40,664 bases of DNA, taken from the NCBI GenBank assembly GCA_000434055.1, contig HF999637.1:1-40664 (forward strand). The letters are read 5' to 3'. The translations under genes and the position numbers were made by a program. The notes beneath the pieces were generated by a model. That model worked only from the letters and a program-made list of their open reading frames with translations. It was not told the origin of the DNA and made no database searches. This DNA comes from Ruminococcus sp. CAG:488. Lineage in GTDB: Bacteria > Bacillota > Clostridia > Oscillospirales > Acutalibacteraceae. This document shows, piece after piece, positions 1 through 8,344 of this stretch (positions are counted from its first letter, which is position 1; each line of letters starts with the position of its first letter).

Positions 1-458
1 CGGATTTGCCGCAGATAGTTGTCGGCAACAAGGTTGACCTTGCGACGGACGAACAGCTTGAAAAGCTCGAAAAATATTTCACCGAGCGCGGATATCAATA
101 TTTTACCATGTGCGCTCCGATTGCAGAGGGTACGCAGGAGATTATCAATGCAGTTGCGGCGAAGCTTGCGACGCTTCCTCCGATAAAGAGATACGAAAAA
201 GAGGAGATTCCTGCCGAGTTCTTTGAGAAAAACGCAGACGGAAAGTTTACGATTTCCGTTCAGGACGGAATATACAGCGTTGAGGGCGAGTGGCTTTTGA
301 GAATACTCCAGCGCTGTGATCTCGACGATTACGAGTCTTTGCAGTATTTCCAGCGTGTGCTTCATTCCAGCGGAATAATCGACGCGCTTGTAGAAAAAGG
401 AATTCAGGAGGGTGACACGGTCGAGATATACGATCTTGAGTTCGACTTTGTGCCGTAA
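1..458 (+). CDS. obgE: GTPase ObgE, C-terminal part (5' end outside window)
   Basis: Ribosome-associated GTPase of the Obg family, which acts in 50S subunit assembly and stress control. Only the last ~152 codons are present; the reading frame is open to the left edge (first full codon at base 3). The fragment begins at the G4 base-recognition motif NKVD. A G5-like segment (MCAPIAEGTQEI) follows, then the Obg C-terminal (OCT) domain of about 70 residues, which ends in the typical acidic tail (EIYDLEFDFVP). It is followed after only 5 nt by mrnC, so the two are probably co-transcribed. The G1-G3 motifs and the glycine-rich Obg fold must lie upstream of the window. Confidence 0.93.
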   Translation, partial: DLPQIVVGNKVDLATDEQLEKLEKYFTERGYQYFTMCAPIAEGTQEIINAVAAKLATLPPIKRYEKEEIPAEFFEKNADGKFTISVQDGIYSVEGEWLLRILQRCDLDDYESLQYFQRVLHSSGIIDALVEKGIQEGDTVEIYDLEFDFVP

Positions 459-463
459 AATAT

Positions 464-856
464 ATGGAACGTTTTTTGAAAGATAAAGAAGTAAAGCCCA
501 ACGAATTAAGCCCTTTGACGCTTGCTTTTATCGGTGATACGGTTTTTGACCTGCTTGTTCGCGAGGAGCTTATCTGCGATGCAAACAGACCTGCAAACGA
601 CCTGCATCACTTGGCGGTTGAGCGTGTCAGAGCGACGGCACAGGCACAGGGCGTTGAAAAAATCATGCCTGTTCTTTCCGAGGAGGAAACCGCCGTTTTT
701 AAGCGAGGAAGAAACGCAAAATCGGGACATCAGCCGAAGAATGTCAGCCGTTCGGATTATCATATGGCAACGGCGATGGAAACTCTTTTCGGCTACCTCT
801 ACCTTATGAACAGGACGGACAGGATTCTTGAATTGTACAGGTTGATTTACGGTTAA
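464..856 (+). CDS. mrnC: Mini-ribonuclease III (MrnC)
   Basis: A 130-aa protein with the RNase III catalytic fold but no dsRNA-binding domain, as in Mini-III, which matures 23S rRNA ends in Bacillus subtilis. Visible family features are the LTLAFIGDTVFDLLVRE block, with the catalytic Asp near residue 25, and the segment KRGRNAKSGHQPKNVSRSDY. A C-terminal acidic helix (ATAMETLFGYLYL) carries the second metal-binding acid. Length matches the family (~130-140 aa). The ATG lies 5 nt after the obgE stop and has no strong Shine-Dalgarno sequence of its own, which suggests translational coupling. Confidence 0.93.
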   Translation: MERFLKDKEVKPNELSPLTLAFIGDTVFDLLVREELICDANRPANDLHHLAVERVRATAQAQGVEKIMPVLSEEETAVFKRGRNAKSGHQPKNVSRSDYHMATAMETLFGYLYLMNRTDRILELYRLIYG

Positions 857-867
857 GGAGGATAACT

Positions 868-1782
868 TTGCAAAAGAAAAAATCACTTATTCAGGATTTA
901 AAAAAATACAGTCTGAAAAAGTTTGCCGTTGATAACGTATATTTTGTCATCGGCTGCCTTCTTTATTCCCTCGGAGTAAATATTTTTGCAATTCCGAATA
1001 AAATTGCACAGAGCGGCATTACAGGCGTTGCAATTATCATCAACTATCTGTTTCCGCAGTGCCCGGTAGGACTTACGGGATTTTTGCTTAACGTGCCGCT
1101 TTTTATCCTCGCATGGATTTTCATAGGCAAGTTTTTTACGTTCAAAACGCTGTGGGTATCGGGAGTTCTTTCCTTAATAATCGACGGCGTGAAGCTTGCC
1201 ATGAACAGGGGCTTGATAGGCGCATATGAGGGCGACAAGCTGCTTGCTTCGATTTTCTGCGGCGCAATGTGCGGAGCGGGAATTGCACTTATTATCGTAA
1301 AAGGTGCAACCTCGGGCGGTACGGATGTACTCGGCAGGCTGCTAAAAAAGATTTGGCCGCATATGTCAATCGGCAGAATGATAATGCTTTGTGATGCGGC
1401 GGTTGTTATAGCGGCGGCTATCGTGTTCAGGAGTATAGACAGTGTGCTTTACGCGGCTATTCTTATTTTTGTTTCCTCAAAGGTTATGGATTTTATCCTC
1501 TACGGTACCGGCAACGGCAAAATGCTCTATATTTTCACAAAGAAAAAGGGCAAGGAGCTTGCTGAAGCTATCACTAAGAGAGGTCACAGAGGTGCGACGA
1601 TTATTGAGGGCAAGGGCGGATACACGGGAGACAGCGAACTCGTTATCTGCGCTGCGAGAAGCCATGAGATTCCGAATATTAAAAGAATGTGCAAGGAGAT
1701 AGATCCGGATGCATTTATTGTTATGTCGGAGGCCAACGAAATTCTCGGCTACGGCTTCAATCCGCCGGCTCTGGACGATTAA
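868..1782 (+). CDS. YitT family membrane protein
   Basis: A 304-aa integral membrane protein of the YitT family: an N-terminal DUF161 membrane region followed by a soluble DUF2179 domain. About five to six hydrophobic segments fill residues 20-205, for example FVIGCLLYSLGVNIFAI. The conserved glycine-rich GATSGGTDVLGRLL loop is present. The cytoplasmic tail (from ~215) contains MLYIFTKKKGKELAEAI and a GATIIEGKGGYTG motif. The start is TTG at 868; an AAGGAGG Shine-Dalgarno overlaps the mrnC stop and sits 6 nt upstream, and no better start exists. It probably belongs to the obgE-mrnC transcript. The transported substrate of this family is not established. Confidence 0.88.
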   Translation: MQKKKSLIQDLKKYSLKKFAVDNVYFVIGCLLYSLGVNIFAIPNKIAQSGITGVAIIINYLFPQCPVGLTGFLLNVPLFILAWIFIGKFFTFKTLWVSGVLSLIIDGVKLAMNRGLIGAYEGDKLLASIFCGAMCGAGIALIIVKGATSGGTDVLGRLLKKIWPHMSIGRMIMLCDAAVVIAAAIVFRSIDSVLYAAILIFVSSKVMDFILYGTGNGKMLYIFTKKKGKELAEAITKRGHRGATIIEGKGGYTGDSELVICAARSHEIPNIKRMCKEIDPDAFIVMSEANEILGYGFNPPALDD

Positions 1783-1826
1783 ACAGATTAAATTGAATAA
1801 AGCAGAATTGACAAGCGGATATTATA

Positions 1827-1855
1827 TTGACAAAACAGATTTATTGCAGTAAAAT
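1827..1855 (+). promoter_or_regulatory. sigma-A-type promoter for the DUF6273 gene
   Basis: TTGACA at 1827-1832, a 17-nt spacer, and TAAAAT at 1850-1855. It lies about 75 nt upstream of the AGGAGG-ATG start at 1928. Confidence 0.7.
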
Positions 1856-1927
1856 ATTTCCGTAAAAAGGGGCATAAAAATGACGCATAGTGCGCTGAAA
1901 AATCGCCCAAAAACAGGAGGAAATGCA

Positions 1928-3622
1928 ATGAAAAGAACAGCGAAAAGAATTCTATAAACACTTTTGATTGTTGTTTTGTTTGTCGGTGTTGCAGCGATGG
2001 GCGGAATTGATTTCACACCAAAAGCAAAGGCTATGGATTTATCGTCGTGCAAGGTCGGTGATTTAATCGAATTCGGTTCATATCCGCAGAGCAAAGTTAC
2101 GGACAGTAATCTCATTGCAAAGATTGAAGCAGCCAGTGAAAATGAAGCTTGGGTGGATTATAACTACTACGCTGGTACAGGCAATTGGGCAGACGTCAAC
2201 ATGAAGCCTGTTGACGGAATGATGCTATATAAGGATATCCCTTACAATGGCAACAAATATCGTGCAGTTAAAATAAATCAATACCGTCCGTATTGCACGG
2301 GCTATACCTCTTCAGATACATATCAAGATGACAACGGTTATTATATAGGCAATACATACTATTTTAAATATGAGCCTTTAACATGGCGAGTCCTTGTCCC
2401 GAGCGAGGGCCATGTAATGTGCAATAAAATTATTGATTCGCAGGCTTATCAGAATTTTATTTATTATAACGGCAGTGAATATTACAACAGTAAAGGTTGT
2501 GCAAATTACGCTTCCGATTGGGTGACAAGCACACTCCGTCAGTGGTTGAACAATGATTTTTATAACACGGCATTTTCTGCAGAAGAAAAGGCACAAATCG
2601 GAACATCACATCTTGAAAATAAGAGTACATATTCAAGCACATATGACAGCGCAGATACATACGACAAAATCTTTCTCATCTCATATTATGACGCAACAAA
2701 CAGCGCATACGACTTCAATTCTGACAGAACAGCTTATGATACAGCACGACAGATGAAGGGCACTGATTATGCAAAATGTCAGGGCTTATGGGTTAGCACA
2801 AGCTCAAGTTACAGCGGAAACTCTTGGTGGTGGCTGCGCTCGCCCTACAAATCCTTCATTGCTACGGATGTCGATACTGTCGGCTGGGCGTACTACTACT
2901 ATGTCTATTACACTGACTTTGGCGTCGTTCCGGCTTTTAAATTCAATCCAAAACCTACAATCTGCGATGTTCATGATTACAAGGCTGTTGTGACCGAACC
3001 AACATGCACGGAGCAAGGATATACGACTTACACCTGCACAAAATGCAATGACAGTTATGTTGATAACTATACCAATGCGCTCGGTCATGACTTTGGAGAA
3101 TGGAAGCTTACAACGCCGGCAACCTGCACAGAAATCGGCGTTGAAACAAGATACTGTTCTCGCTGCAACGTAACGCAAACAAGAGATGTTGATAAAGCTG
3201 CACATGTATTCGGCGAATGGAAGATCACTACCGCTCCGACAACAATTTCCGACGGAGTGAAAACACGTTATTGTAAAAATTGCGACGCTTTTGAAACCGA
3301 AAGTGTCGGCAAGCTCAAATCAATATCCGTGAAGCTCAATAATATTGAGACAAACTATAAGAAGTCCGGACAGCTTGAGCCGAAAATCACTAATCCCGAT
3401 AATGTAGGCTACAAGATCGAGTATAAATCCTCCGACCCGAAATGCGTTATCGTTGACGCCGACGGGAATTATTTCGCCGTTAAAACCGGCTCGTCAAAAA
3501 TAACCTGCACCGTTACCGATGAATATGGCAAGGTTACGACCGCCGAGTGTAAAGTGAACGTTAAATATAGCACTATTCAGTGGATAATTATGATTGTCCT
3601 CTTTGGTTGGATTTGGTATTAA
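1928..3622 (+). pseudogene. secreted DUF6273 / cysteine-repeat surface protein with an in-frame stop in the signal peptide
   Basis: A probable cell-surface protein. A perfect AGGAGG (1915-1920) precedes ATG at 1928. The frame reads MKRTAKRIL, meets TAA at 1955-1957, and continues open as TLLIVVLFVGVAAMGG to 3622. The two pieces together make a normal signal peptide, so the stop looks like a nonsense mutation or sequencing error. The only downstream start is TTG 1964, which would lose the basic N-region. The mature part has a DUF6273-type domain (LTWRVL, SDWVTSTLRQWLNN, WWWLRSP, GVVPAFKF; roughly residues 30-340 of the open part). Three cysteine-pair repeats follow (TCTKC, YCSRC, YCKNC), then a bacterial Ig-like domain and a C-terminal hydrophobic segment (IQWIIMIVLFGWIWY). 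The function of these domains is not known to me. It is a pseudogene if the stop is real. Confidence 0.75.
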
Positions 3623-3645
3623 GCGTATAGGTGTTAAATTATTAT

Positions 3646-3671
3646 AGCTCCTCCTTTCGGGGGAGCTTTTG
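3646..3671 (+). terminator. intrinsic terminator after the DUF6273 gene
   Basis: A 9-bp stem (AGCTCCTCC with GGGGGAGCT, one G-T pair) has a TTTC loop and is followed by TTTT. It lies 24 nt after the stop codon. Confidence 0.8.
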
Positions 3672-3755
3672 CTTTAAGTTAAAAGAAAAATTCAAAGGTG
3701 CGATGTGGGCAGAAATTATTATTTATTCAAACGATAAATTGGTCATATAAACAAT

Positions 3756-3779
3756 GGACTGCTCCAAGCGGAACAGTCC
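3756..3779 (-). terminator. probable terminator of the GH130 gene
   Basis: An inverted repeat with 10-bp arms (GGACTGCTCC / GGAACAGTCC, one mismatch) and an AAGC loop, 18 nt beyond the minus-strand stop. The minus-strand T-tract is short (ATTGTTTAT), so the call is moderate. Confidence 0.55.
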
Positions 3780-3797
3780 AAAAATTTTTATCGGTCA

Positions 3798-4748
3798 TTA
3801 TGCTTTCAAATTATGAGCCTTAACATAGTTAACGACCTCATCAACGGTTGTGAATGCGAGTGCAACGGAAGTGTCGGCAGCACCGTAATAAATTGCAATT
3901 TTTCCACTTTTGCTGTCGGCAAGAGCTGCGCAGGGGAATACAACGTTCGGAACATCTCCGACACATTCGTATATTTCATGTGGAGCGAGCAAAAAGCTGT
4001 CTGCCCGGTAAAGCACCTTCCAAGGCTCATTTTTATCGAGAATTGCCGCACCCATGCTGTAGGTGAAGCCGTTGCAGCTTGTCAGTACGCCGTGATAAAA
4101 CATCAGCCAGCCCTTGTCGGTTTCAATGGGCGTCGGACCTGCGCCGACCTTTGTCATTTCCCAATTCTTCACGGGACTCATAACGAAGCGGTTCTTGCCC
4201 CAATATTCGAGATCACGGCTTCTCATGAGGAAAATATCGCCGTAGGGCGTGTGTCCTCTGTCGCAGGGTCTTATCAGGAGCATGTATTCGCCGTTAATTT
4301 TTCTCGGGAAGAGAACGCCGTTCCTTGAAACGGGATAGCTGGCTTCTTCCAGCTCCGTCCAGTCCTCAAAGTCTGTTGTGTATGCAATTCCGATAACCGT
4401 ACCGTGCGGAGTGAGCTTGACCCAACTGAGAAAGTATTTACCCTCAATTTCGCAAAGACGGGGATCGTAGCCCTCAAAGATATATTTATCGGTGAACTTC
4501 CAGTTGATTGCGTCGCTGCTGAATCCTGTAACGAGCACCTGGTCACGGGTTCTTGTATCAACCCTGAATACGCCCGCGAAGCCGTCGCCGAACGGAACAA
4601 CGGCGGAATTGAAGATGCTGTTTGCAAAGAAAAAGTTATCCCTCGTGATTATCGGGTTGCCGTCGTATCTCCACACTGGGTATTGATATCCCTCGGGTTT
4701 GTCCTGCCATGGAATATTATTAATTTCACGACCGATTATTTTTGCCAT
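3798..4748 (-). CDS. GH130 family beta-mannoside phosphorylase
   Basis: Family GH130 enzymes phosphorolyse beta-1,4-mannosides to mannose 1-phosphate in the cytoplasm. The 316-aa protein shows a five-bladed-propeller repeat pattern and the GH130 hallmark YDPRL with the catalytic Asp. It also has the phosphate/sugar-binding blocks GVLFPRKINGEYMLLIRP, KVGAGPTPIETDKGWLMFYHG and YYGAADTSVALA. No signal peptide is seen. The short length resembles the mannooligosaccharide or mannosyl-GlcNAc phosphorylase subgroup more than the longer mannosylglucose phosphorylases; the exact substrate is an inference. ATG 4748 is chosen over GTG 4757 because GGGTGA then fits as Shine-Dalgarno. It is monocistronic with its own promoter. 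The GH38 alpha-mannosidase 9 kb away could supply substrate. Confidence 0.88.
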   Translation of the reverse strand: MAKIIGREINNIPWQDKPEGYQYPVWRYDGNPIITRDNFFFANSIFNSAVVPFGDGFAGVFRVDTRTRDQVLVTGFSSDAINWKFTDKYIFEGYDPRLCEIEGKYFLSWVKLTPHGTVIGIAYTTDFEDWTELEEASYPVSRNGVLFPRKINGEYMLLIRPCDRGHTPYGDIFLMRSRDLEYWGKNRFVMSPVKNWEMTKVGAGPTPIETDKGWLMFYHGVLTSCNGFTYSMGAAILDKNEPWKVLYRADSFLLAPHEIYECVGDVPNVVFPCAALADSKSGKIAIYYGAADTSVALAFTTVDEVVNYVKAHNLKA

Positions 4749-4778
4749 ACCTTTCACCCTTTTTGTTGTTATAAACTA

Positions 4779-4807
4779 ATAATATCATATTAAATGCAAC
4801 AAATCAA
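4779..4807 (-). promoter_or_regulatory. sigma-A-type promoter for the GH130 gene
   Basis: On the minus strand, TTGATT (4807-4802), a 17-nt spacer and TATTAT (4784-4779) lie about 31 nt upstream of the ATG. Confidence 0.6.
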
Positions 4808-4880
4808 ATAAAAAGAAAGAATTTGTTCACAACGAAAAAACAGAAAAAATCGGTAACCGCTGTATTAACAGGCAGCGTAC

Positions 4881-4909
4881 TTGACAAATATGATTTATGA
4901 GTATATAAT
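4881..4909 (+). promoter_or_regulatory. consensus sigma-A promoter for yebC
   Basis: A perfect TTGACA (4881-4886) and perfect TATAAT (4904-4909) are separated by 17 nt, 35 nt upstream of the yebC start. Confidence 0.88.
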
Positions 4910-4944
4910 TTAAAAGTTAAAAAACGACAGGAAATGGTGATTTT

Positions 4945-5673
4945 ATGTCAGGACATTCAAAATGGAGCACGATTAAGCGCAAAAAGGAAAAAACCGACGG
5001 CGCACGTGCAAAGGTATTTACTAAAATAGGCCGTGAGATCTCGGTTGCCGTTAAGTCGGGCGGCCCCGATCCTACAGTCAATTCAAAGCTCAAGGATGTT
5101 ATCGCAAAGGCTAAGGCAAACAACGTTCCGAACGATAACATTGAGCGTATCATAAAGAAGGCGGCAGGCGAGGGCAGTGCCGATAACTATGAAGATATCA
5201 TGTATGAGGGCTACGGCCCGTCGGGTATTGCGGTTATCGTTGAGACCCTTACCGACAACCGTAACCGTACTGCCGGCGACGTCAGACACTATTTTGACAA
5301 GTACGGCGGAAATATGGGACAGAGCGGCTGTGTTTCCTTCATGTTCAACCGCTGCGGCGTAATCACAATCGAGGCAGAGGACGTTGATGAGGAGAAGCTC
5401 ATGGAGGATGCACTCGAGGCAGGCGCAACCGATTTCATCACCGACGACGAGGGAATTTTTGAAATCCGAACCGAGCCGAACGATCTCGGCGGCGTTCGTG
5501 ACGACCTTGAGGCAAAGGGATATTCCTTCCTTTCCGCGGAGGTTGAGTACGTTCCCACAACCTACACCAAGCTTACCAATGAGGACGACATTAACAACAT
5601 GACAAAAATGCTTGATATGTTCGATGATAACGATGACGTTCAGAACGTTTGGCATAACTGGGAAATGGACTAA
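4945..5673 (+). CDS. yebC: YebC/PmpR family protein
   Basis: A 242-aa cytoplasmic protein of the YebC/PmpR family (TACO1 homologue). It is annotated historically as a transcriptional regulator and more recently linked to translation of difficult peptide stretches. The N-terminus MSGHSKWSTIKRKKEKTDGARAKVF is diagnostic. Other family blocks are VPNDNIERIIKKAAG, YEGYGPSGIAVIVE, TDNRNRTAGDVRHYF and the acidic C-terminal half. Length is normal (~240 aa). ATG 4945 follows an AGGAAATGGTGA region and a consensus promoter. It appears monocistronic; the repeats downstream separate it from the next gene. Confidence 0.96.
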   Translation: MSGHSKWSTIKRKKEKTDGARAKVFTKIGREISVAVKSGGPDPTVNSKLKDVIAKAKANNVPNDNIERIIKKAAGEGSADNYEDIMYEGYGPSGIAVIVETLTDNRNRTAGDVRHYFDKYGGNMGQSGCVSFMFNRCGVITIEAEDVDEEKLMEDALEAGATDFITDDEGIFEIRTEPNDLGGVRDDLEAKGYSFLSAEVEYVPTTYTKLTNEDDINNMTKMLDMFDDNDDVQNVWHNWEMD

Positions 5674-5723
5674 TTTTTTCGGGTCGGCTCTTTTGGCGAA
5701 TAAGTCATTTTTCTCATCTCGGC

Positions 5724-5948
5724 GTATAAGCATACGCTGTCGCTGAGAGAAAATGTCTTCTTCACCCAAAATAGCTCGACCCTTACTTTTTATAAATTTT
5801 TGACGTATAAGCATACGCCTACAGCCGAAGAAAACGAATTTTTCATCCAAATTAGCGCAGCTCAATTCTTTTGTATTAGTGTATAAGCATACGCTGTCGC
5901 TGAGAGAAAATGTCTTCTTCACCCAAAATAGCTTGACCCTTACTTTTT
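5724..5948. repeat. three tandem ~78-bp repeats downstream of yebC
   Basis: Two 68-nt copies, 5724-5791 and 5881-5948, are identical except for one C/T difference. Between them lies a diverged third copy (~5804-5875). Each copy starts with a GTATAAGCATACG-type short palindrome (arms GCGTAT/ATACGC in copy 1). Start-to-start spacing is 80 and 77 nt. Nothing here supports a gene on either strand. Confidence 0.85.
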
Positions 5949-5960
5949 GAAGGAACTATT

Positions 5961-6006
5961 GGGCTCCTCCTCCGGGGGAGCTGTCGGCGCAGCCGACTGA
6001 GGGAGT
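5961..6006. repeat. double-hairpin dispersed repeat
   Basis: Two adjacent hairpins: GCTCC (5963-5967) with GGAGC (5977-5981), and GTCGGC (5983-5988) with GCCGAC (5992-5997) around GCA, followed by TGAGGGAG. GC-rich hairpin pairs of this look are frequent between genes in gut clostridia. Without a T-tract it is not a standard terminator, although it may shape the yebC 3' end. Confidence 0.6.
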
Positions 6007-6067
6007 AAGCTTTTATCAGACTTTCTTGATACAATAAGCGAAAAATGCAACTAAAAGGTACCCCACA

Positions 6068-6340
6068 ATGAAATATCTTTACATATGGCTGATCATAATC
6101 AATATAATAACATTTGCCGTATTCGGAATCGACAAGAAAAAGGCGATAGACGGAAAATTCCGTATCAGTGAGTCGGCACTGTTTCTTTTGTCGCTTCTCG
6201 GCGGCTCACTCGGCGGATTTATTGCAATGTATACCTTTCATCACAAAACCCGAAAATGGTATTTCAAATTAGGTATTCCGCTTATTCTCGTTGCGTGGAG
6301 CGCATTGATTGCTTGGCTTGTTTTTAAAAACTCAATATGA
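6068..6340 (+). CDS. DUF1294 small membrane protein
   Basis: A 90-aa protein with three hydrophobic segments (residues ~4-20, ~38-58, ~72-86). The DUF1294 signature is present: FGIDKKKAIDGKFRISE, LLGGSLGGFIAMYTF and HHKTRKWYFKLGIP. These proteins are short inner-membrane proteins of unknown function, sometimes fused to cold-shock domains; no such domain is present here. ATG 6068 is preceded by AAAGGT. A TTGATACAAT segment about 35 nt upstream may contain a -10 (TACAAT). It stands alone between repeats and a terminator. Confidence 0.87.
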   Translation: MKYLYIWLIIINIITFAVFGIDKKKAIDGKFRISESALFLLSLLGGSLGGFIAMYTFHHKTRKWYFKLGIPLILVAWSALIAWLVFKNSI

Positions 6341-6345
6341 TTTTC

Positions 6346-6380
6346 GCACCTTGAAGGCTTGTCTTTCGGGGTGCTTTCCT
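6346..6380 (+). terminator. possible terminator after the DUF1294 gene
   Basis: GCACC (6346-6350) and GGTGC (6370-6374) flank a 19-nt loop and are followed by TTTCCTTT. The stem is short. Confidence 0.45.
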
Positions 6381-6483
6381 TTACAAACACATCTTTTTGT
6401 CTGCCGAAAAGCCGAAAAGCTGGAATTATTTTTGATAATATGCTAAAATGAATTATCTTCATATATTTCTTGGAGGAATCGTT

Positions 6484-7155
6484 ATGTTTAAAATACTGAT
6501 TGCAGAGGACGATGTTGAGCTTTGCCGTCTTTTCTCTCATGTGCTGAGTAAAAACGGCTACTGCGTTAAAGGTGTTTCAAACGGTCAGGAGGCTCTCAAT
6601 GAGCTTGATAAGGATTATTTTGATCTCATTATTTCCGATATTATGATGCCGGTTATGGACGGCTATGAGCTGGTTCATCGGCTTCGTGAAAGTGATAATC
6701 ACATTCCTGTTATGATGATCACCGCTAAGGATGCTTTCGACGATATGCGTCGGGGATTTATTTCCGGCACGGATGATTATATGATAAAGCCCGTCAATGT
6801 TAACGAAATGGTGCTTCGTGTCGGTGCCTTGCTTCGACGTGCGCAAATGATAAACGAGCGTCGTCAAACGATAGGCTCGACCGTTATGGATCTTGATTCT
6901 CTGACGGTTACGACGGAGAATGAAAGCTTTATCCTGCCGCAGAAGGAGTTCATGATTCTTTACAAAATGTCAGCCTATCCCGGTAAGATCTTTACAAGAA
7001 ATCAGCTTATGGATGAGATCTGGGGATATGAAAATGAGTCCGACACTCACACGGTCGATGTGCATATCGGCAGACTCAGGGACAGATTCCGTGACAGTAA
7101 GGATTTCAAAATCGTTACTATTCGAGGCGTCGGATACAAGGTGGTCAAGTTATGA
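6484..7155 (+). CDS. OmpR/PhoB-type response regulator
   Basis: A 223-aa two-component regulator. The receiver domain (1-~118) has acidic pair D9/D10, phosphoacceptor D52 in IISDIMMP, T80 and K102. A C-terminal winged-helix DNA-binding domain (~128-222) contains MDLDSLTVT, FTRNQLMDEIWGYENESDTHTVD and the recognition helix region VDVHIGRLRDRF. ATG 6484 is chosen because TTGGAGGAATC lies just upstream; an in-frame ATG at 6448 has no ribosome site. The stop overlaps the next ATG (ATGA), so the sensor kinase is translationally coupled. Target genes are unknown; the 11-nt repeats at 8261 are candidate sites. Confidence 0.94.
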   Translation: MFKILIAEDDVELCRLFSHVLSKNGYCVKGVSNGQEALNELDKDYFDLIISDIMMPVMDGYELVHRLRESDNHIPVMMITAKDAFDDMRRGFISGTDDYMIKPVNVNEMVLRVGALLRRAQMINERRQTIGSTVMDLDSLTVTTENESFILPQKEFMILYKMSAYPGKIFTRNQLMDEIWGYENESDTHTVDVHIGRLRDRFRDSKDFKIVTIRGVGYKVVKL

Positions 7156-8213
7156 AAAGCAGAGAAATTTTTGAAGAAATACGCAGTCAAAAGGATCAGA
7201 TATTCGGGCTGAGAATGAGATTGACTCTTTTTGTTGCTGCTGAGCTGATAGTATGTATTCTTATTTCATTCGGAGCGGAAATGCTGTTGAAAAACGTATT
7301 GACCTCGGAGTGGCGCTTGCCTTTGGCGATTGCGGGTTTGGTGCTCGGACTGATAATTTGCTTTGGAATAACCGGAGCAATTTCAAACTGGTTTTTTGAC
7401 CCGATAAAGCAGTTGAGCAGGGCAATGGAAAGGGTTGCCGACGGTGATTTTTCGGTTCGCTTGCAGACGAAATCCCGTCTTAAAGAGATCCGCGAGGTCT
7501 ATTCGGGATTTAACATGATGACGCATGAGCTTGGTTCAATTGAGATAATTCAGGGCGATTTTGTTTCAAACGTTTCACACGAATTTAAAACGCCGATCAA
7601 TGCCGTAGAGGGTTATGCAATGCTTTTGCAGGACTGCGATAATCTTGATGACGAAGAAAAGAAATATGTTGATGGTATTATTGTCAGCACTCAGCGGATT
7701 TCGACGCTGATAGGAAGTATTTTGTTGCTCTCGAAGATTGAGAACCGCTCGATTCCTACGGATCAGACAGAATTTTCACTCGATGAACAAATCCGCTGCT
7801 CAATCGTCGGAATGGAGAACCTGTGGGAGAAGAAGGACATCGAAATTGATGCCGACCTTGAAAGCATAAGGTACTACGGCAATGAAAGGCTTATGATTCA
7901 TGTCTGGGACAATCTTTTAAGCAATGCGATAAAGTTCAGCCCGCCGGGCGACACAATAATAATCAGGCTCAAAAACGAAATGGAGAAAATCGTATTTACT
8001 GTCGAGAATCACGGCGATGGTATTTCCGAGGAGGCGAAGAAGCACATTTTTGAAAAATTTTATCAGGCCGACAGCTCTCATAAACAGGAGGGCAATGGGC
8101 TCGGACTTGCACTTGTCAGCCGAATTTTGACGCTTGAGGACGGCGAAATTTTTGCCGAAAATATTGAAGGCGGATGTAGGTTTACGGTTAAGCTGAAAAG
8201 AAAAAGAGCATAG
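7152..8213 (+). CDS. sensor histidine kinase
   Basis: A 353-aa membrane sensor kinase partnered with the preceding regulator (4-nt overlap). Two transmembrane segments (residues ~23-45 and ~56-80) enclose only a very short external loop, so the sensor may detect a membrane or intramembrane signal. A HAMP linker follows (FDPIKQLSRAMERVADGDFSVRL). The HisKA domain has the phospho-accepting H143 in SHEFKTPI. The HATPase_c domain shows the N box DNLLSNAIKFSP, a G1-like ENHGDGIS, an F box IFEKFYQAD and a G2 box EGNGLGLALV. It is complete and appears functional. Confidence 0.94.
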   Translation: MKSREIFEEIRSQKDQIFGLRMRLTLFVAAELIVCILISFGAEMLLKNVLTSEWRLPLAIAGLVLGLIICFGITGAISNWFFDPIKQLSRAMERVADGDFSVRLQTKSRLKEIREVYSGFNMMTHELGSIEIIQGDFVSNVSHEFKTPINAVEGYAMLLQDCDNLDDEEKKYVDGIIVSTQRISTLIGSILLLSKIENRSIPTDQTEFSLDEQIRCSIVGMENLWEKKDIEIDADLESIRYYGNERLMIHVWDNLLSNAIKFSPPGDTIIIRLKNEMEKIVFTVENHGDGISEEAKKHIFEKFYQADSSHKQEGNGLGLALVSRILTLEDGEIFAENIEGGCRFTVKLKRKRA

Positions 8214-8260
8214 ACACAATACCCTTTTTGGGAGACATAATTCGACAAATTTCAACAAAA

Positions 8261-8304
8261 GTTGAACTTCAGTTGATAATCAGTTGTACTTCACGGTTTA
8301 TAAT
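8261..8304 (+). promoter_or_regulatory. three 11-nt direct repeats abutting a -10 box
   Basis: GTTGAACTTCA (8261-8271), GTTGATAATCA (8272-8282) and GTTGTACTTCA (8283-8293) follow one another without gaps. TATAAT (8299-8304) comes 5 nt later. No -35 hexamer is visible at the right distance. Direct repeats with an 11-nt period are the usual DNA sites of OmpR/PhoB-type regulators, one of which is encoded just upstream. Confidence 0.6.
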
Positions 8305-8344
8305 CAGAATGAAATAAATTATAAACAACCGCGGAGTGATAAAA

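Noticed and set aside
1955..1957. TAA read as a sense codon (changed genetic code)
   Set aside because: Many genes in the window, such as obgE, murC and rpsO, end at TAA, so recoding is not plausible.
5083..5922. 279-codon minus-strand reading frame across yebC and the repeats
   Set aside because: It is antisense to a certain yebC, has no family motif and owes its length to codon bias and to the repeats.
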